This document shows positions 33,244 to 42,809 of a stretch of DNA of 64,000 nucleotides, piece by piece. The first letter of the stretch is position 1; each line of letters opens with the position of its first letter. The DNA comes from Penicillus capitatus. Its lineage: Eukaryota > Chlorophyta. Location of the stretch: positions 62,001-126,000 of the forward strand of contig OZ287715.1 in the NCBI GenBank assembly GCA_965649825.1. The letters are read 5' to 3'. The notes beneath the pieces are model-generated. The model searched no databases. It saw only the letters and a list, made by a program, of their open reading frames with translations, and was not told the origin of the DNA. The position numbers and the translations under genes are program-made.

Positions 33244-34392
33244 ATGAGTGAGCCAACGAAACCGCGTCGACCCAGCAGCGACATACACCGCGTCGCTCGG
33301 CTGTCTTTCCTCATCGCTGTCTGCCTTCTTGGTTTTCTCTATGGCAATCATTTCGTGAGGATTGCAACGGCACCGACTCTGAACAAGGTCATTGGAGAGA
33401 CGCATCGAGTGATGACGGCGTTCACTGAAGAAGAGATCCCTTCGATTCGACCCGGCCCTCAGAAAAAAGCAGGAATGGTACCAGAGGTTTACTGGAGACG
33501 CGATAAATCGAACATTCGAAAGGAGTTGTTTGAGACGTGGCTCTTTCGCTATATCCATCACAACATCCTTGTGCATCCCGCTGTGCCCTACCCGACCTGT
33601 CAAGTCTATATCAATCACGAATACAAATTCATCTGGATCAAGGGACACAAAGTGGGCAGTACGGCGTTAAGGGAGCCACTGGGATGGCTATGTGATGATC
33701 ACTGGAAGATTCCATCCGATGCCAAGTTCGATCATTGTAGTCACGCCTTGTGGCGTCAGACTGTGACGACAGATGACGTGCTAAAGTACTGGAGAGAGTA
33801 TTTTGTCTTTGGTGTCGTTCGAAATCCCTACGATCGATTTGCAAGTGCCTTTGAGTATATAAAAACGAGCAGGAGCTCCGGACCGTGCGAGAAAGTGATT
33901 CAGAGGCTGTCCTTCGACAACGTATGCCACGATCCCTACCTCCACACGCTTCACTGTGCCCTCGGGCAATGCTGGTGTTCGACGCATCACTTTCGTCATT
34001 TCATGCCTCAGGCTCCCTGTCTCCTAACAGAGTCCCTTCTGCCAGCGGTCGATTACTTGGCAGATATATCGACGTTGGATGCCGATCTGGAATCGATTCT
34101 GGAAAACATCAATGCACGGAGAGACAAATCCCTGCCGCCGCTTGAGATAAACAAAGAACGTTTTACTCATGTCAATGCTCACGGAAATGGCAATAGCACA
34201 TCTGTTGCCAAACAACTGCTTTTGGAAGAAGAGGATCGAGTGGTCCCGAAAAAAGATCAGCCGCCTGAGTACGTTCAGCAGCTTTACCAGCAGAATCCTC
34301 AATGCTTGGAACGTGTCGCGCATTTTTTCCACCAAGACTTCGTGTTACTAGGATACGACAAAGGTAGTCGTGGGGAGTCACTGGACCGTTAG
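33244..34392 (+). CDS. Golgi-type sulfotransferase (Sulfotransfer_2-like), intronless
   Basis: Type II membrane protein with an N-terminal anchor (LSFLIAVCLLGFLYGNHF) and a luminal catalytic domain. The PAPS-binding 5'-phosphosulfate loop is intact in form, FIWIKGHKVGSTALREPL, as in HNK-1/chondroitin sulfotransferases (xxPKVGSTNW). The 3'-phosphate motif is FVFGVVRNPYDRFASAFEYI. Further conserved elements include a Cys-rich middle (CHDPYLHTLHCALGQCWC) and a C-terminal YVQQLYQQNPQCLERVAHFF. Substrate likely a glycan or polysaccharide in the Golgi; unknown here. A paralogue begins 18 bp after its stop. Confidence 0.88.
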   Translation: MSEPTKPRRPSSDIHRVARLSFLIAVCLLGFLYGNHFVRIATAPTLNKVIGETHRVMTAFTEEEIPSIRPGPQKKAGMVPEVYWRRDKSNIRKELFETWLFRYIHHNILVHPAVPYPTCQVYINHEYKFIWIKGHKVGSTALREPLGWLCDDHWKIPSDAKFDHCSHALWRQTVTTDDVLKYWREYFVFGVVRNPYDRFASAFEYIKTSRSSGPCEKVIQRLSFDNVCHDPYLHTLHCALGQCWCSTHHFRHFMPQAPCLLTESLLPAVDYLADISTLDADLESILENINARRDKSLPPLEINKERFTHVNAHGNGNSTSVAKQLLLEEEDRVVPKKDQPPEYVQQLYQQNPQCLERVAHFFHQDFVLLGYDKGSRGESLDR

Positions 34393-34410
34393 TGGTACTG
34401 TTCATGTAAC

Positions 34411-35322
34411 ATGCGTATTATATTGCAATCCGTTGCGTGTTTCTTCTGCGCCTGTCTGTTAGGGACACTAAGCCATTGGGTGTTTGTCGACAAGGGCGAG
34501 AGCACCACGCGTCCACTCTTTGCCCCGAGCGCCTTACACGGCACGGAACTCGAGAAAGAGGGTCCCATTTCTCTGATGCGATGGCTCGAAACGTACAGCT
34601 TTTCCGACAAGACAGCCTTTCCAGTTTTGGATCGGCTCGTTCCCAAAACGGATGTGATGCTCGGTACGCAGTGCGCCAGCCATGTCCAGTACGAAGAGCG
34701 GCTGGTATGGGTCTCTGATGAAGGATCGCCATTTGGCATATTTTCACCCGACATGGAATCTCGCCTCCTGGAATCGTGGCTCCTGACGCTGCGTAACGTC
34801 GAAGATGTCGCGTATGGTTGGAAAGTCTCTCTCGTGTTTAGCGTCGTCTGGAATCCTTACGTGCGATTTGCGGCAGCCTACGAGCGTTTCAGGCAACATC
34901 TGAAAGAGGAGGAGAATGAAGTGCCCATATCTTTCTCGCAATTTTGTACCCGGCCCCTGTCCCTTTGCGAAGACTACGACGCGGATGTGTGTTGGGACAC
35001 TATCCAGGCAGCACCCTCTTATGCCATGGCACAGACCCTCTGTACATTCAATGAGAATATGCATCCGAGCGTTGACTTCGTGCTGGATGCTGCGAAGCTG
35101 ATGGACAACAGCAATGTGCCTGCCTCGTGGAAGAATTTTCTGAGCAAAGAAATGATCAATGAGCTGCAGTTGCGGTTTCGGGAGATCGGCAAAGAGCATC
35201 GATGGATTGAAGAGAAGGCCGAACGCCTTTATCGCGAGAATCCAAGCTGTTTGCAGACGGTCTACGAATTCTACCATGCAGATTTTTTGCTACTGAAGTA
35301 CCCTAAACTGACGTTGTTTTAA
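34411..35322 (+). CDS. Sulfotransferase-family paralogue with degenerate PAPS site, intronless
   Basis: Shares the layout and C-terminus of the gene before it (AERLYRENPSCLQTVYEFYH against YQQNPQCLERVAHFFH). It has a signal anchor, IILQSVACFFCACLLGTLSH. The 3'-phosphate motif is altered but present, VSLVFSVVWNPYVRFAAAYE: the usual R-[DN]-P becomes W-N-P. The PAPS loop is not recognisable; at the expected place is RLVWVSDEGSPFGIFSP, without the GHKVGST residues. A Cys-rich middle is kept (CTRPLSLCEDYDADVC). It may be catalytically inactive or have a different donor. Follows its paralogue by 18 bp and precedes ATS2 by 24 bp. Confidence 0.8.
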   Translation: MRIILQSVACFFCACLLGTLSHWVFVDKGESTTRPLFAPSALHGTELEKEGPISLMRWLETYSFSDKTAFPVLDRLVPKTDVMLGTQCASHVQYEERLVWVSDEGSPFGIFSPDMESRLLESWLLTLRNVEDVAYGWKVSLVFSVVWNPYVRFAAAYERFRQHLKEEENEVPISFSQFCTRPLSLCEDYDADVCWDTIQAAPSYAMAQTLCTFNENMHPSVDFVLDAAKLMDNSNVPASWKNFLSKEMINELQLRFREIGKEHRWIEEKAERLYRENPSCLQTVYEFYHADFLLLKYPKLTLF

Positions 35323-35346
35323 GTCCCTATCAAACGATTGTGCGAG

Positions 35347-36681
35347 ATGTCCACCACTGCCACCACACTGTCGTGGATTCTTCCAGGACGGTCGACATGT
35401 CGAAGACCGGCGCTGTCGCGGTTACGACGACGGAGTGGATCGTCGGAAGGGACGACGCGGCTGTGTTCTGTATCGCCGAGGCGACGCTTTGCTCCGGAAG
35501 CCCGTCGGGAAGTGTGGGCAGCCGGTTCGAATTCGGCAGCATCATTCGATCTCGTGCCCACCTCCCCACAGAATCATTCCTCGACAGCCAATGGTGCTTC
35601 TCCACGCTGTTCAATATAACTCGGCAGGAATGTGCGAGGTCGCCTGTGATGGGCGGCGTGTTCGTGGATGTAGTCTTTGTCCAGATGTGGTATCATCTGC
35701 GCGCTATCTGCTTCTGTATGGTGACGTTTGGCCTGTCTGCTCTGTTGTTCACACTCATGATTCTTATGGCGCCTCTTGTCTTTATATTCGACAGAAACAG
35801 GTCCATCCCTGTGGCTCTATGTCAAAGGAATGGAAACGACTGACGCGCTTTCTGTGGATAGACGCAGTTTGTATGCTCATATCAACACGCTTTGGGCCAA
35901 ACTCTCTCTTGCTCTTTTCTGTAACGTCAAGGTCACTGTCTTGTTTTATCTCTTGGCAGTTGCGAGTGGATGTTGTGAATAGGTGGAAGGCACAGAACAT
36001 TTGGCGAAGGAAACGGAACCAGCTGTCTACGTTGCCAATCATCAAAGCTTTATGGTCTGCTAATACCCTTCGATCGTCGATTGGATTCGACAACGAAGAC
36101 GGTGTGCGTGCAGGATATTTTCGCTCTGTTCTTCCTGAATCGGCCGATCAAGTTTATTTCGAAGAGCAGCGTTTTCCTCTTCCCCTTCCTCGGATGGAGC
36201 ATGTTTCTGACAGGTATGTCCTCGACGGATCCATTGCTTTGGTGTTTAAACACAAGAGCTTATGTTGCCGGACAGGTCACATCCAGCTGAACAGAATCGA
36301 TCGTCGCAGTCAGTTGAAATGTCTGAAAGATTGTCAAGCCATGCTTGAGAAGCGAGTTCCCGTTGTCTTCTTCCCTGAAGGAACGCGAAGTTCAGACAAA
36401 AAGATGCTGCCCTTCAAGAAAGGCGCCTTCACGATTGCTGCGAAAACGGACGCCCCTGTCATTCCCATCACGATCAACGGAACAGGTCTGCCACGAATCT
36501 ATGCACAATTTGGAGATCTTGGACGTCTTCAGGCGACGTCATGCCCAAAGGCAGAGAACTGGAATTGCGCCACGGCAGCATTCGTGTCATCGTTCATCCG
36601 AGAATCGATTCTAGAGGACGCAATCCTTCAGAACTCTGCCAGGAAGCACAGGAAATGGTCGCATCATCTTTGATTATGTAA
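35347..36681 (+). CDS. ATS2: Plastid 1-acylglycerol-3-phosphate acyltransferase (LPAT1/ATS2 type), multi-exon
   Basis: Acylates lysophosphatidate at sn-2 to make phosphatidate in the plastid pathway of glycerolipid synthesis. Transmembrane region: LRAICFCMVTFGLSALLFTL, followed after an intron by LWAKLSLALFCNVKV. Then VYVANHQSFMD (the NH-x4-D catalytic motif), IKFISKSSVFLFPFLGWSMF, HIQLNRIDRRSQLKCLKD, the FPEGTRS motif, and GAFTIAAKTDAPVIPITING. A final intron joins NGTG to DVMPKGRELELRHGSIRVIV; stop TAA at 36679-36681. It matches plant ATS2 closely through these motifs. The N-terminus (MSTTATTLSWILPGRSTCRR, ATG 35347) is Ser/Arg-rich like a transit peptide; a long frame from ATG 35397 is an alternative, since the first intron is not certain. 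Confidence 0.92.
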
Positions 36682-36743
36682 TCTATCCATCTGACGGTGC
36701 ATTTTGCCGGTGCCATTCGAAGAGACGAACGACATCATCCGCG

Positions 36744-39686
36744 ATGGCGACGCAAGAAGAGGATCTGGCATCGTTCTTAGCCATTGGACTGGTGGAAACA
36801 ACGGCAAAGTGTGTCTCTCTGTTGGAAAGTGTATAGTCGACAGCAGAATGCCATCGTAGAAATGCTCTGAAAAATCAAAAGTTCTGTTCCGCATTGAAAG
36901 AGGTGATCAATGAAGCCGATGTCCAGTCCGGTTGTCCAAAACAGATGGGCAGCCTGCTCTACACTCTGGCAGCCAGGGCAAGGCGACGAAACGTCACATC
37001 TTCAACAAAGCTGAAGGATAGATGTTGTGCAGTGTCCAGCCAAGGCGTTGTCACATCGCAAGAAAGTGGCTGTTTATATCAAGGATGAAAAGATTAAGGT
37101 ATCAACGACAGAACGATGCAGCCTGCAAACGTCTCAATTCTGCGCAGAGTAATGCCCAATTGGACGGAGGATTGGACTATCTCAAGAGCCTCGGTGACGC
37201 CGAGTTTGACATGGAAAGCTTTGAGAAGGCAGCTGGTGTTGGTGTTGAAGTAATGCCATCCTAGACATGTCTGTCTTTGTTCAAAACGAGCGACGGTCTG
37301 CTGCTCTCTAGATCGGTGAGGATGAAATCAAGGAAGCCATTCAAGCAGTCATCTATTCCGAGAAGGAACGTCTTGTACAAGAAAGGTAGAGATCGTCGCA
37401 CAGCGACCGTCTCCTGGTGTGTGGTGTGACGGATTCAATGTTCTGGCAGGTACTTAGTAAACATGAATCAATTGATGGGCCGAGTCATTCAGACTTTGAA
37501 GTTTGCTGATGGGCCATTAGTGAAGCGCCTGTTTGAGGAAGAGGTCACGAAATTGCTCGGGCCAAAAACAGAGGCAGATCTGAATGCCAAACCCACAAAG
37601 AAGAAGAAGACCAAAGCTGCAAAAGCAAAGGATGCACCAGACGCTGCGCAGATATCAGAAGAGAACGGTACGTTGACGGAAGGAGAAACGGCAGATCCCT
37701 ATGCCTTCTTCGCAAAGCCCGAAGAGAATCATCAAGTGCATACCACCGTGCATTTCAGTAACGGAGAGAAGATGCATATCTCGAACTCGGAGGATCAACT
37801 CAAGGCGCACTTAGCCGCCACAGGCGGAAAATACTACACGCGATTTCCGCCCGAACCGAATGGCTATCTGCATATTGGCCATGCCAAGGTGAATGGGATA
37901 TCCCGTCAGCTGATCTGCGATGGAATGGACTTGACTTCAGGCAATGTTCATCGATTTCGGATTGGCAGAGAGATACGATGGTCGATGTTACTTGAGATAC
38001 GATGACACCAATCCCGAAGCGGAGAAACTCGAATACATTACACATATCCAAGAGATTGTGTCATGGATGGGATGGAAACCGTGGAAAGTGTGTCAAAGCA
38101 TACATCCACTGTGCAAATGACGGATGCGGTACCATGACTCTTAGGTGACCTATTCAAGCGACTATTTCGATCAGCTGCACAAGCTGGCCGTCAAGATGAT
38201 CGAGTCGGGTCATGCTTACGTCTGTCATCAGACGCCTGACGAAATCAAAGATCATCGCAAAGAGCTCAAGCCAAGTCCTTGGCGCGATCGTCCTGCCTCC
38301 GAGTCGCTGAGGCTCTTTGAGGATATGCGTCGGGGTTTGGTGGATGAAGGAGAGGCGACGCTTCGTATGAGACAGGATCCGAAGAACGAGAATCCGAACA
38401 TGTATGACCTCATTGCGTATCGAGTGAAATTCACAAGGCATCCTCACGTGGGAGACAAATGGTGCATCTATCCATCATATGACTTCACACACTGTGTGGT
38501 GGATGCTTTGGAGAACATCTCACACTCTCTCTGCACCCTGGAGTTTGAGACCCGTCGCATTTCCTACTACTGGTGTGCCTTTTTCCGTTCTATGATGGGT
38601 AAAGGGAGTGACCTTCGATGTTGGCGATCAGGCTGTTAGAAGTGCTCGGGCTGTACAAGCCAGTGGAGTTTGAGTATTCTCGACTGACCATTACGTACAA
38701 CGTGCTTTCGAAGCGGAAACTGAAGGCGTTGGTGATGGGTGGTCATGTGCGGGGATGGGATGATCCGCGTCTCTACACACTGGCTGGACTCCGCCGTCGC
38801 GGTGTGACACCTGCTGCCATTAACAGCTTTTGTCGCGAGATGGGCATCACACGTTCGGATAACGACATCCCCGTTCACCGATTTGAATATCACATACGCC
38901 AAGATCTGGATCTCAACTCGCCAAGAACCATGGCCGTTCTAAGACCTCTAAAAGTCACACGCGTCTTTCTTTGTTATCTGATTCTGAAAGCGTGTGTGGC
39001 CATACTCAGATTCTGATTACAAACATGAAAGATGATCACGCGGAGACAGTCAAAGGAAGACGCTTCCCAGGAAGGAATGAAGATTCCTATGATCTTCCCT
39101 TTGGTAAAATCATCTTCATCGAAGAAACAGATTTCAGAGATGCAGACGAAAAGGGTTACTTTGGACTGGCACCCGGAAAGTCTGTCATGCTGCGGTGGGT
39201 TACTTTGAGATGGGAATCTGTTTTAATGGACTGCTGTGTGTTAGGTATGCTTATCCCATTACATGTCAGTCTGTAGTGAGAGAAGAAGGAACAGGAAGAA
39301 TCCTTCATCTGGAATGTACATACGATGCCGATTTCCATTCCTCTGGACGCAAACCACCAAAGGGCGTGCTCAACTGGATCTGCCAACCTCCAGCATCGTT
39401 ACCTCAGCCCATCAAGATGGAAGCACGTCTGTATGGACTGCTCTTCACATGTGAATCGCCGGGAGATATCCAAGAGGATGCATGGATCGAGGCGATCAAT
39501 CCGGAATCCGAGGTCGTTGTCAGTGGAGTGCTCGGAAATCCGAGTCTCCGAGAGACCAAAGCTGGCGATCGATATCAGTTTGAGAGACTCGGTTACTTCT
39601 GTGTCGATCCGGAATCCACTTCAGATCTTCTTATTGTGAACAGAACCGTAACTCTGAAGGATTCTTTGCCGAAGTCCTTGAAATAG
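36744..39686 (+). CDS. QARS: Glutaminyl-tRNA synthetase, cytosolic type, multi-exon
   Basis: Class I synthetase that charges tRNA-Gln. The eukaryotic N-terminal domain begins [20 protein letters not shown]; a 51-nt intron joins it to [20 protein letters not shown]. Then [33 protein letters not shown] and [10 protein letters not shown]. Catalytic core: [19 protein letters not shown] (HIGH motif), [91 protein letters not shown] (the KMSKS-like LSKRK) and [21 protein letters not shown]-terminal anticodon part ends [17 protein letters not shown] and [10 protein letters not shown], stop 39684-39686. Introns near 37265-37312, 37388-37455, 37930-37990, 38095-38145 and others. Complete. Confidence 0.96.
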
Positions 39687-39762
39687 CAGCTGTTGTTGTT
39701 GAGTATGGATGACACATGTAACAGAAAGGCGTTACGCGTGTTCAGTCGAGTACGACACAGCG

Positions 39763-40842
39763 ATGCTGCGACTCTTTCGATCTCAGTGTCCTTTGCTGCG
39801 ACGAGACGTTTTCGCAGGACTTGCGGCGGCCCAAGCCAAATGTTCACACGTTCAGCGGTGTCTTTTTGCCACGGGAGACAACGGTACATAGAAATGATCA
39901 CAAAAGAAGGCACCCTTTACGAAAATACATTGTGTAGAGAGTGGAGAAGAGGATAGTGCCGTGGCCGGCGAGGCAGCTAACGAGGTAGCTGGCGAGGTTG
40001 CCGAATCTATTCCATCCGTTTCACCACCGCCACCAACTTCCACAGATGCGCAGAACGATCAGCATGAAGGCGACAAGAAGGAAGCCTCGTTCGTCGATGA
40101 TGAAGACATTGAGAAGGCTGTGCTGGAATCGCAGACGGCCTCTCCGGATGAGACCGCTTCTCCATTCGAGAGCGGTTTTCCATTGAATTCTCCCCTGACA
40201 AGGAAAGAGGACAGTTCCGATTCGATTTTAAAACGGGATCAGTTTTTGAAAAATCTCTTCGAAAAGCGGAAGTCCCTTGCCAAATCTAACAACGAGGCGT
40301 CTGATGATGAGGAAGAGAAAGATGCCGACAAGAAAGAGAGTCCAATTGACGTAGATACAGGATTTGCGGAACTAGGCGGATTTTCCACGCAAAGTGTAAC
40401 AGGACTAGTGCTCGACGAAGATCCAATGCGAATCCACCCGCGTCGATACTTTCAGCCAGGGCAGACGTATCAGCCAGAGGTCCGCCAAACACACTTCCCT
40501 TGCAAATGGGCATCTTTGGAATGCTAACAGGAGCTGCATCCCTTTGGTGCTTATCGAGAAAAACGTTTGCCGTCGAAAAGTCGAACCATTCGAGACTCCT
40601 ACGCTGAAGATGACATCAAAGACAAGCTCAGCTTTAAGAATCTCTCGTTATTGAACAACTACTTGTCGGATGCTGGATTGATTCTGCCGAGAAGAATTAC
40701 CCGACTTTCAAAGAAAGTGCAGACGAAACTCGAACGAAGTGTGAAAACTGCCCAGGCGTTGGCTCTGCTGCCTGTCTTGGATCGAAGGGAAGAATTCAAA
40801 AGAAGGACGCGGAGAGTGTCCGAAAAGGATCTTATTTCTTAA
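39763..40842 (+). CDS. MRPS18: Mitochondrial ribosomal protein bS18m with long acidic N-terminal extension
   Basis: Small-subunit ribosomal protein bS18. The presequence is mitochondrial in style, MLRLFRSQCPLLRRDVFAGL (ATG 39763). Intron 39884-39937 (54 nt) leads to a low-complexity extension, AGEAANEVAGEVAESIPSV and many Asp/Glu/Ser/Lys, running about 180 residues. Then HPRRYFQPGQTYQPE, an intron near 40480-40530, and ELHPFGAYREKRLPSK. The bS18 domain is at the C-terminus: KDKLSFKNLSLLNNYLSDAG, LILPRRITRLSKKVQTKLER, VKTAQALALLPV (compare [31 protein letters not shown]). Mitochondrial rather than plastid location is inferred from the presequence. Stop 40840-40842. The 258 bp after it holds no clear gene. 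Confidence 0.85.
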
Positions 40843-41101
40843 GAGGAACGATCTGTTTTGCCAGCAGCCTTTCTCTTTTCCCTCAACCATGCAGCTCGTT
40901 CTCTCCACGATGTGGTCTTCTGACTCTGAACAATATGTTCCGCAATTAAGGGCTTTGAGGTCTCTACAGATCAATCTCAGTGAAACTGGGCATCGTCTTA
41001 CTTAACGCGATTGGACACACCCTCTTTTTCAACAGGGTTATTCCCGCCTGTGACCGCTGTCTCCGCTTCTGGACGATCCGACGTGGCTGACATTGTCGTG
41101 G

Positions 41102-41634
41102 TCAGTGCGCCGAAGATTGCATCCTGTCGGTGCGTGAAACGGCTGTGCCGCTTTGAGAAGATGAAAGAACCTCGTGCGATGACTTGATGTTGTCAAGACA
41201 AGACATCGGCAGGGGATCGTCATCGTCCATCCATTCTTCCATCTGTCGAGGTCTCTGTTCCAGTTGCTTTACTGCACCATATCTTTGTTCCAAGTACCTG
41301 TTGAGCACGCATAGCATCCTTGAGAGATGCCTTCATGAAGAAATGGCCAGGCGGACTTTGTCTTGGCTTTCAGTTTCTCCAAGGGCGTCATCTTGTCATA
41401 TCCCTTGATGGCAGAGCTGAAGTCCATCCCTCTTGTGCTGGGACTCGTCCATTTCACTTTCGGCCTTCTCTCATGCGTCAACGCATTTCCTTCTCTCTTG
41501 GTGCCTTCGATTCGAGATTCCTTTCTTTGTTTCGTCGCCCTTGGCTTCTCAGAACCGCGAACGGGTTTTCTTTTCTTGTCATTCTCTCCATCGTTCCGTT
41601 GCCCTTCACGGGAAGATTCGGCGATACGTTTCAT
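41102..41634 (-). CDS. Small basic, Lys/Arg-rich protein, unidentified
   Basis: From ATG 41634 the sequence is strongly basic and low complexity (GENDKKRKPVRGSEKPRATK), as in nuclear RNA-binding or splicing-associated proteins. A more ordered part follows: MDFSSAIKGYDKMTPLEKLK then, across a short intron, ASLKDAMRAQQ and, across another, RPRQMEEWMDDDDPLPMSCL. Stop near 41102. The DKMTPLEKLKAKTK helix followed by an acidic DDDD patch recalls small spliceosome-associated proteins, but I cannot name one. It is divergent from the QWRF-like gene, with 57 bp between starts. The opposite strand also has an open frame here (41320-41690), which I judge to be a shadow. Confidence 0.42.
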
Positions 41635-41691
41635 ACGACGACGACGACAGATATTGTTGTCATTTCACGCCACAGTCGTCGTGCTTCCAAA

Positions 41692-42789
41692 ATGCAAAGG
41701 GGAATGTCGCACAGGAAGAAGGACAAATCGTCGAGGAGTACCACTCCCGAACGTCCGAGAAATCGAACGTACGCCGTACCTATGCCCCTACTTCGCGTTC
41801 GTCTAACCATACCTCTGATATGCAGAGCTGCGTCGTCGAAAGATACGAAGAAGGTGAGGCACTCGGACAACGATCCGGCGCCTTCTCTGGTATCGGGAAC
41901 GCAGATCCCGCGTGGGAACGTATCGATCGGGACGTCTATCAGAGGAACGGATCCTGGTCGCAAGAAACAGCTTCCGTCTTCCGATGTCGCCGATGTTCTG
42001 TTCCGAATCAAAATGTGCATCACCCAGTGGAAATTGATGAACAAGAAGATCGAGATCGCTTTGCAGAAGAGGAAGAAAAAAGTAAGAAGGCGCTGAAGGT
42101 TGTTGCATCGTCCTTTCCACTATCTCTTAGGCCGTAACTGATATTCGATGCGCTACACTCGCCCTCGTCCAGAAACAGGGGGTCATTACAGAGCTGCAGT
42201 CCCGTGTGGATAAAGCTAAGTTTCGAGAGAGGACGGCACATGTTCATGAACAACTGGATCAACTCATCTTTGCTTTTGGAGACATACAGGTCAAAACAGA
42301 TATCGCCTTGAATGCGATGCTATGGTAGAATGGGCGTGTTCGATGCAGGGAGAGTTGAAAGAGAACGCTCAGATTCTGAAACAAGCGATATTGTCTACAA
42401 TGGAGCAGATTCCTTTGGTGGACGGCGCCGTATTGGGTGACGCAATGTGTCCGGACGTTACTGCCTTCTGTAATGTGCTGCAAGAGACGCTTGCCTCTCT
42501 GGAGCGATGCTCCCGCGTGCTAAACAGGTTCATTGTGCCATCGAATACATCGCCTATGAGACGGTCCGTCATTCGAAGCCCAAGTCCACGAAGATCTCCG
42601 TCTCCGGGCCCGACACCCTTGCAGAGACTGAAGATAGCCGTCCGAGCTGGACAAGAACTGGACACGGTCGTGCAAAAGGAAGTGAAGCTGATGAAAGAGG
42701 TTGCGTCTTTGCTGGAAATGAAGCACAAGAAACAGTTGCATCTGAATTCCACGAGAGCCTATCGTATGCGAGTTAAATCCAAACATTGA
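41692..42789 (+). CDS. QWRF / augmin subunit 8-like microtubule protein, three exons
   Basis: The QWRF family (AUG8 and relatives in plants, counterpart of HAUS8) nucleates microtubules from existing ones with the gamma-tubulin ring complex. The N-terminal half is basic and Ser/Thr-rich (HRKKDKSSRSTTPERPRNRT), typical for microtubule binding. The signature helix is FRIKMCITQWKLMNKKIEIA, with QW followed by an Asn as in LLQWRFANAR. An intron (about 42081-42130) leads to TDIRCATLALVQKQGVITEL; intron 42290-42348 leads to GELKENAQILKQAILSTMEQ and IPLVDGAVLGD, matching the family's run of helices with a P(L/V)xxGA element. A Ser-Pro repeat (RSPSPRRSPSPGP) near 42570-42610 suggests kinase control. 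Basic C-terminus. Identity is by pattern, not a strong match. Its stop is 20 bp from the EMC2 stop. Confidence 0.6.
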
Positions 42790-42809
42790 GCCTTAGAAAG
42801 ATAAGGGGC

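Noticed and set aside
32377-33648. 423-codon minus-strand frame opposite FtsH and the sulfotransferase
   Set aside because: It is antisense to the conserved protease domain of FtsH and to a sulfotransferase, both of which are certain.
41320-41690. Plus-strand frame leading into the QWRF-like gene
   Set aside because: The upstream part is antisense to the basic minus-strand gene and shows no N-terminal features; ATG 41692 fits better.
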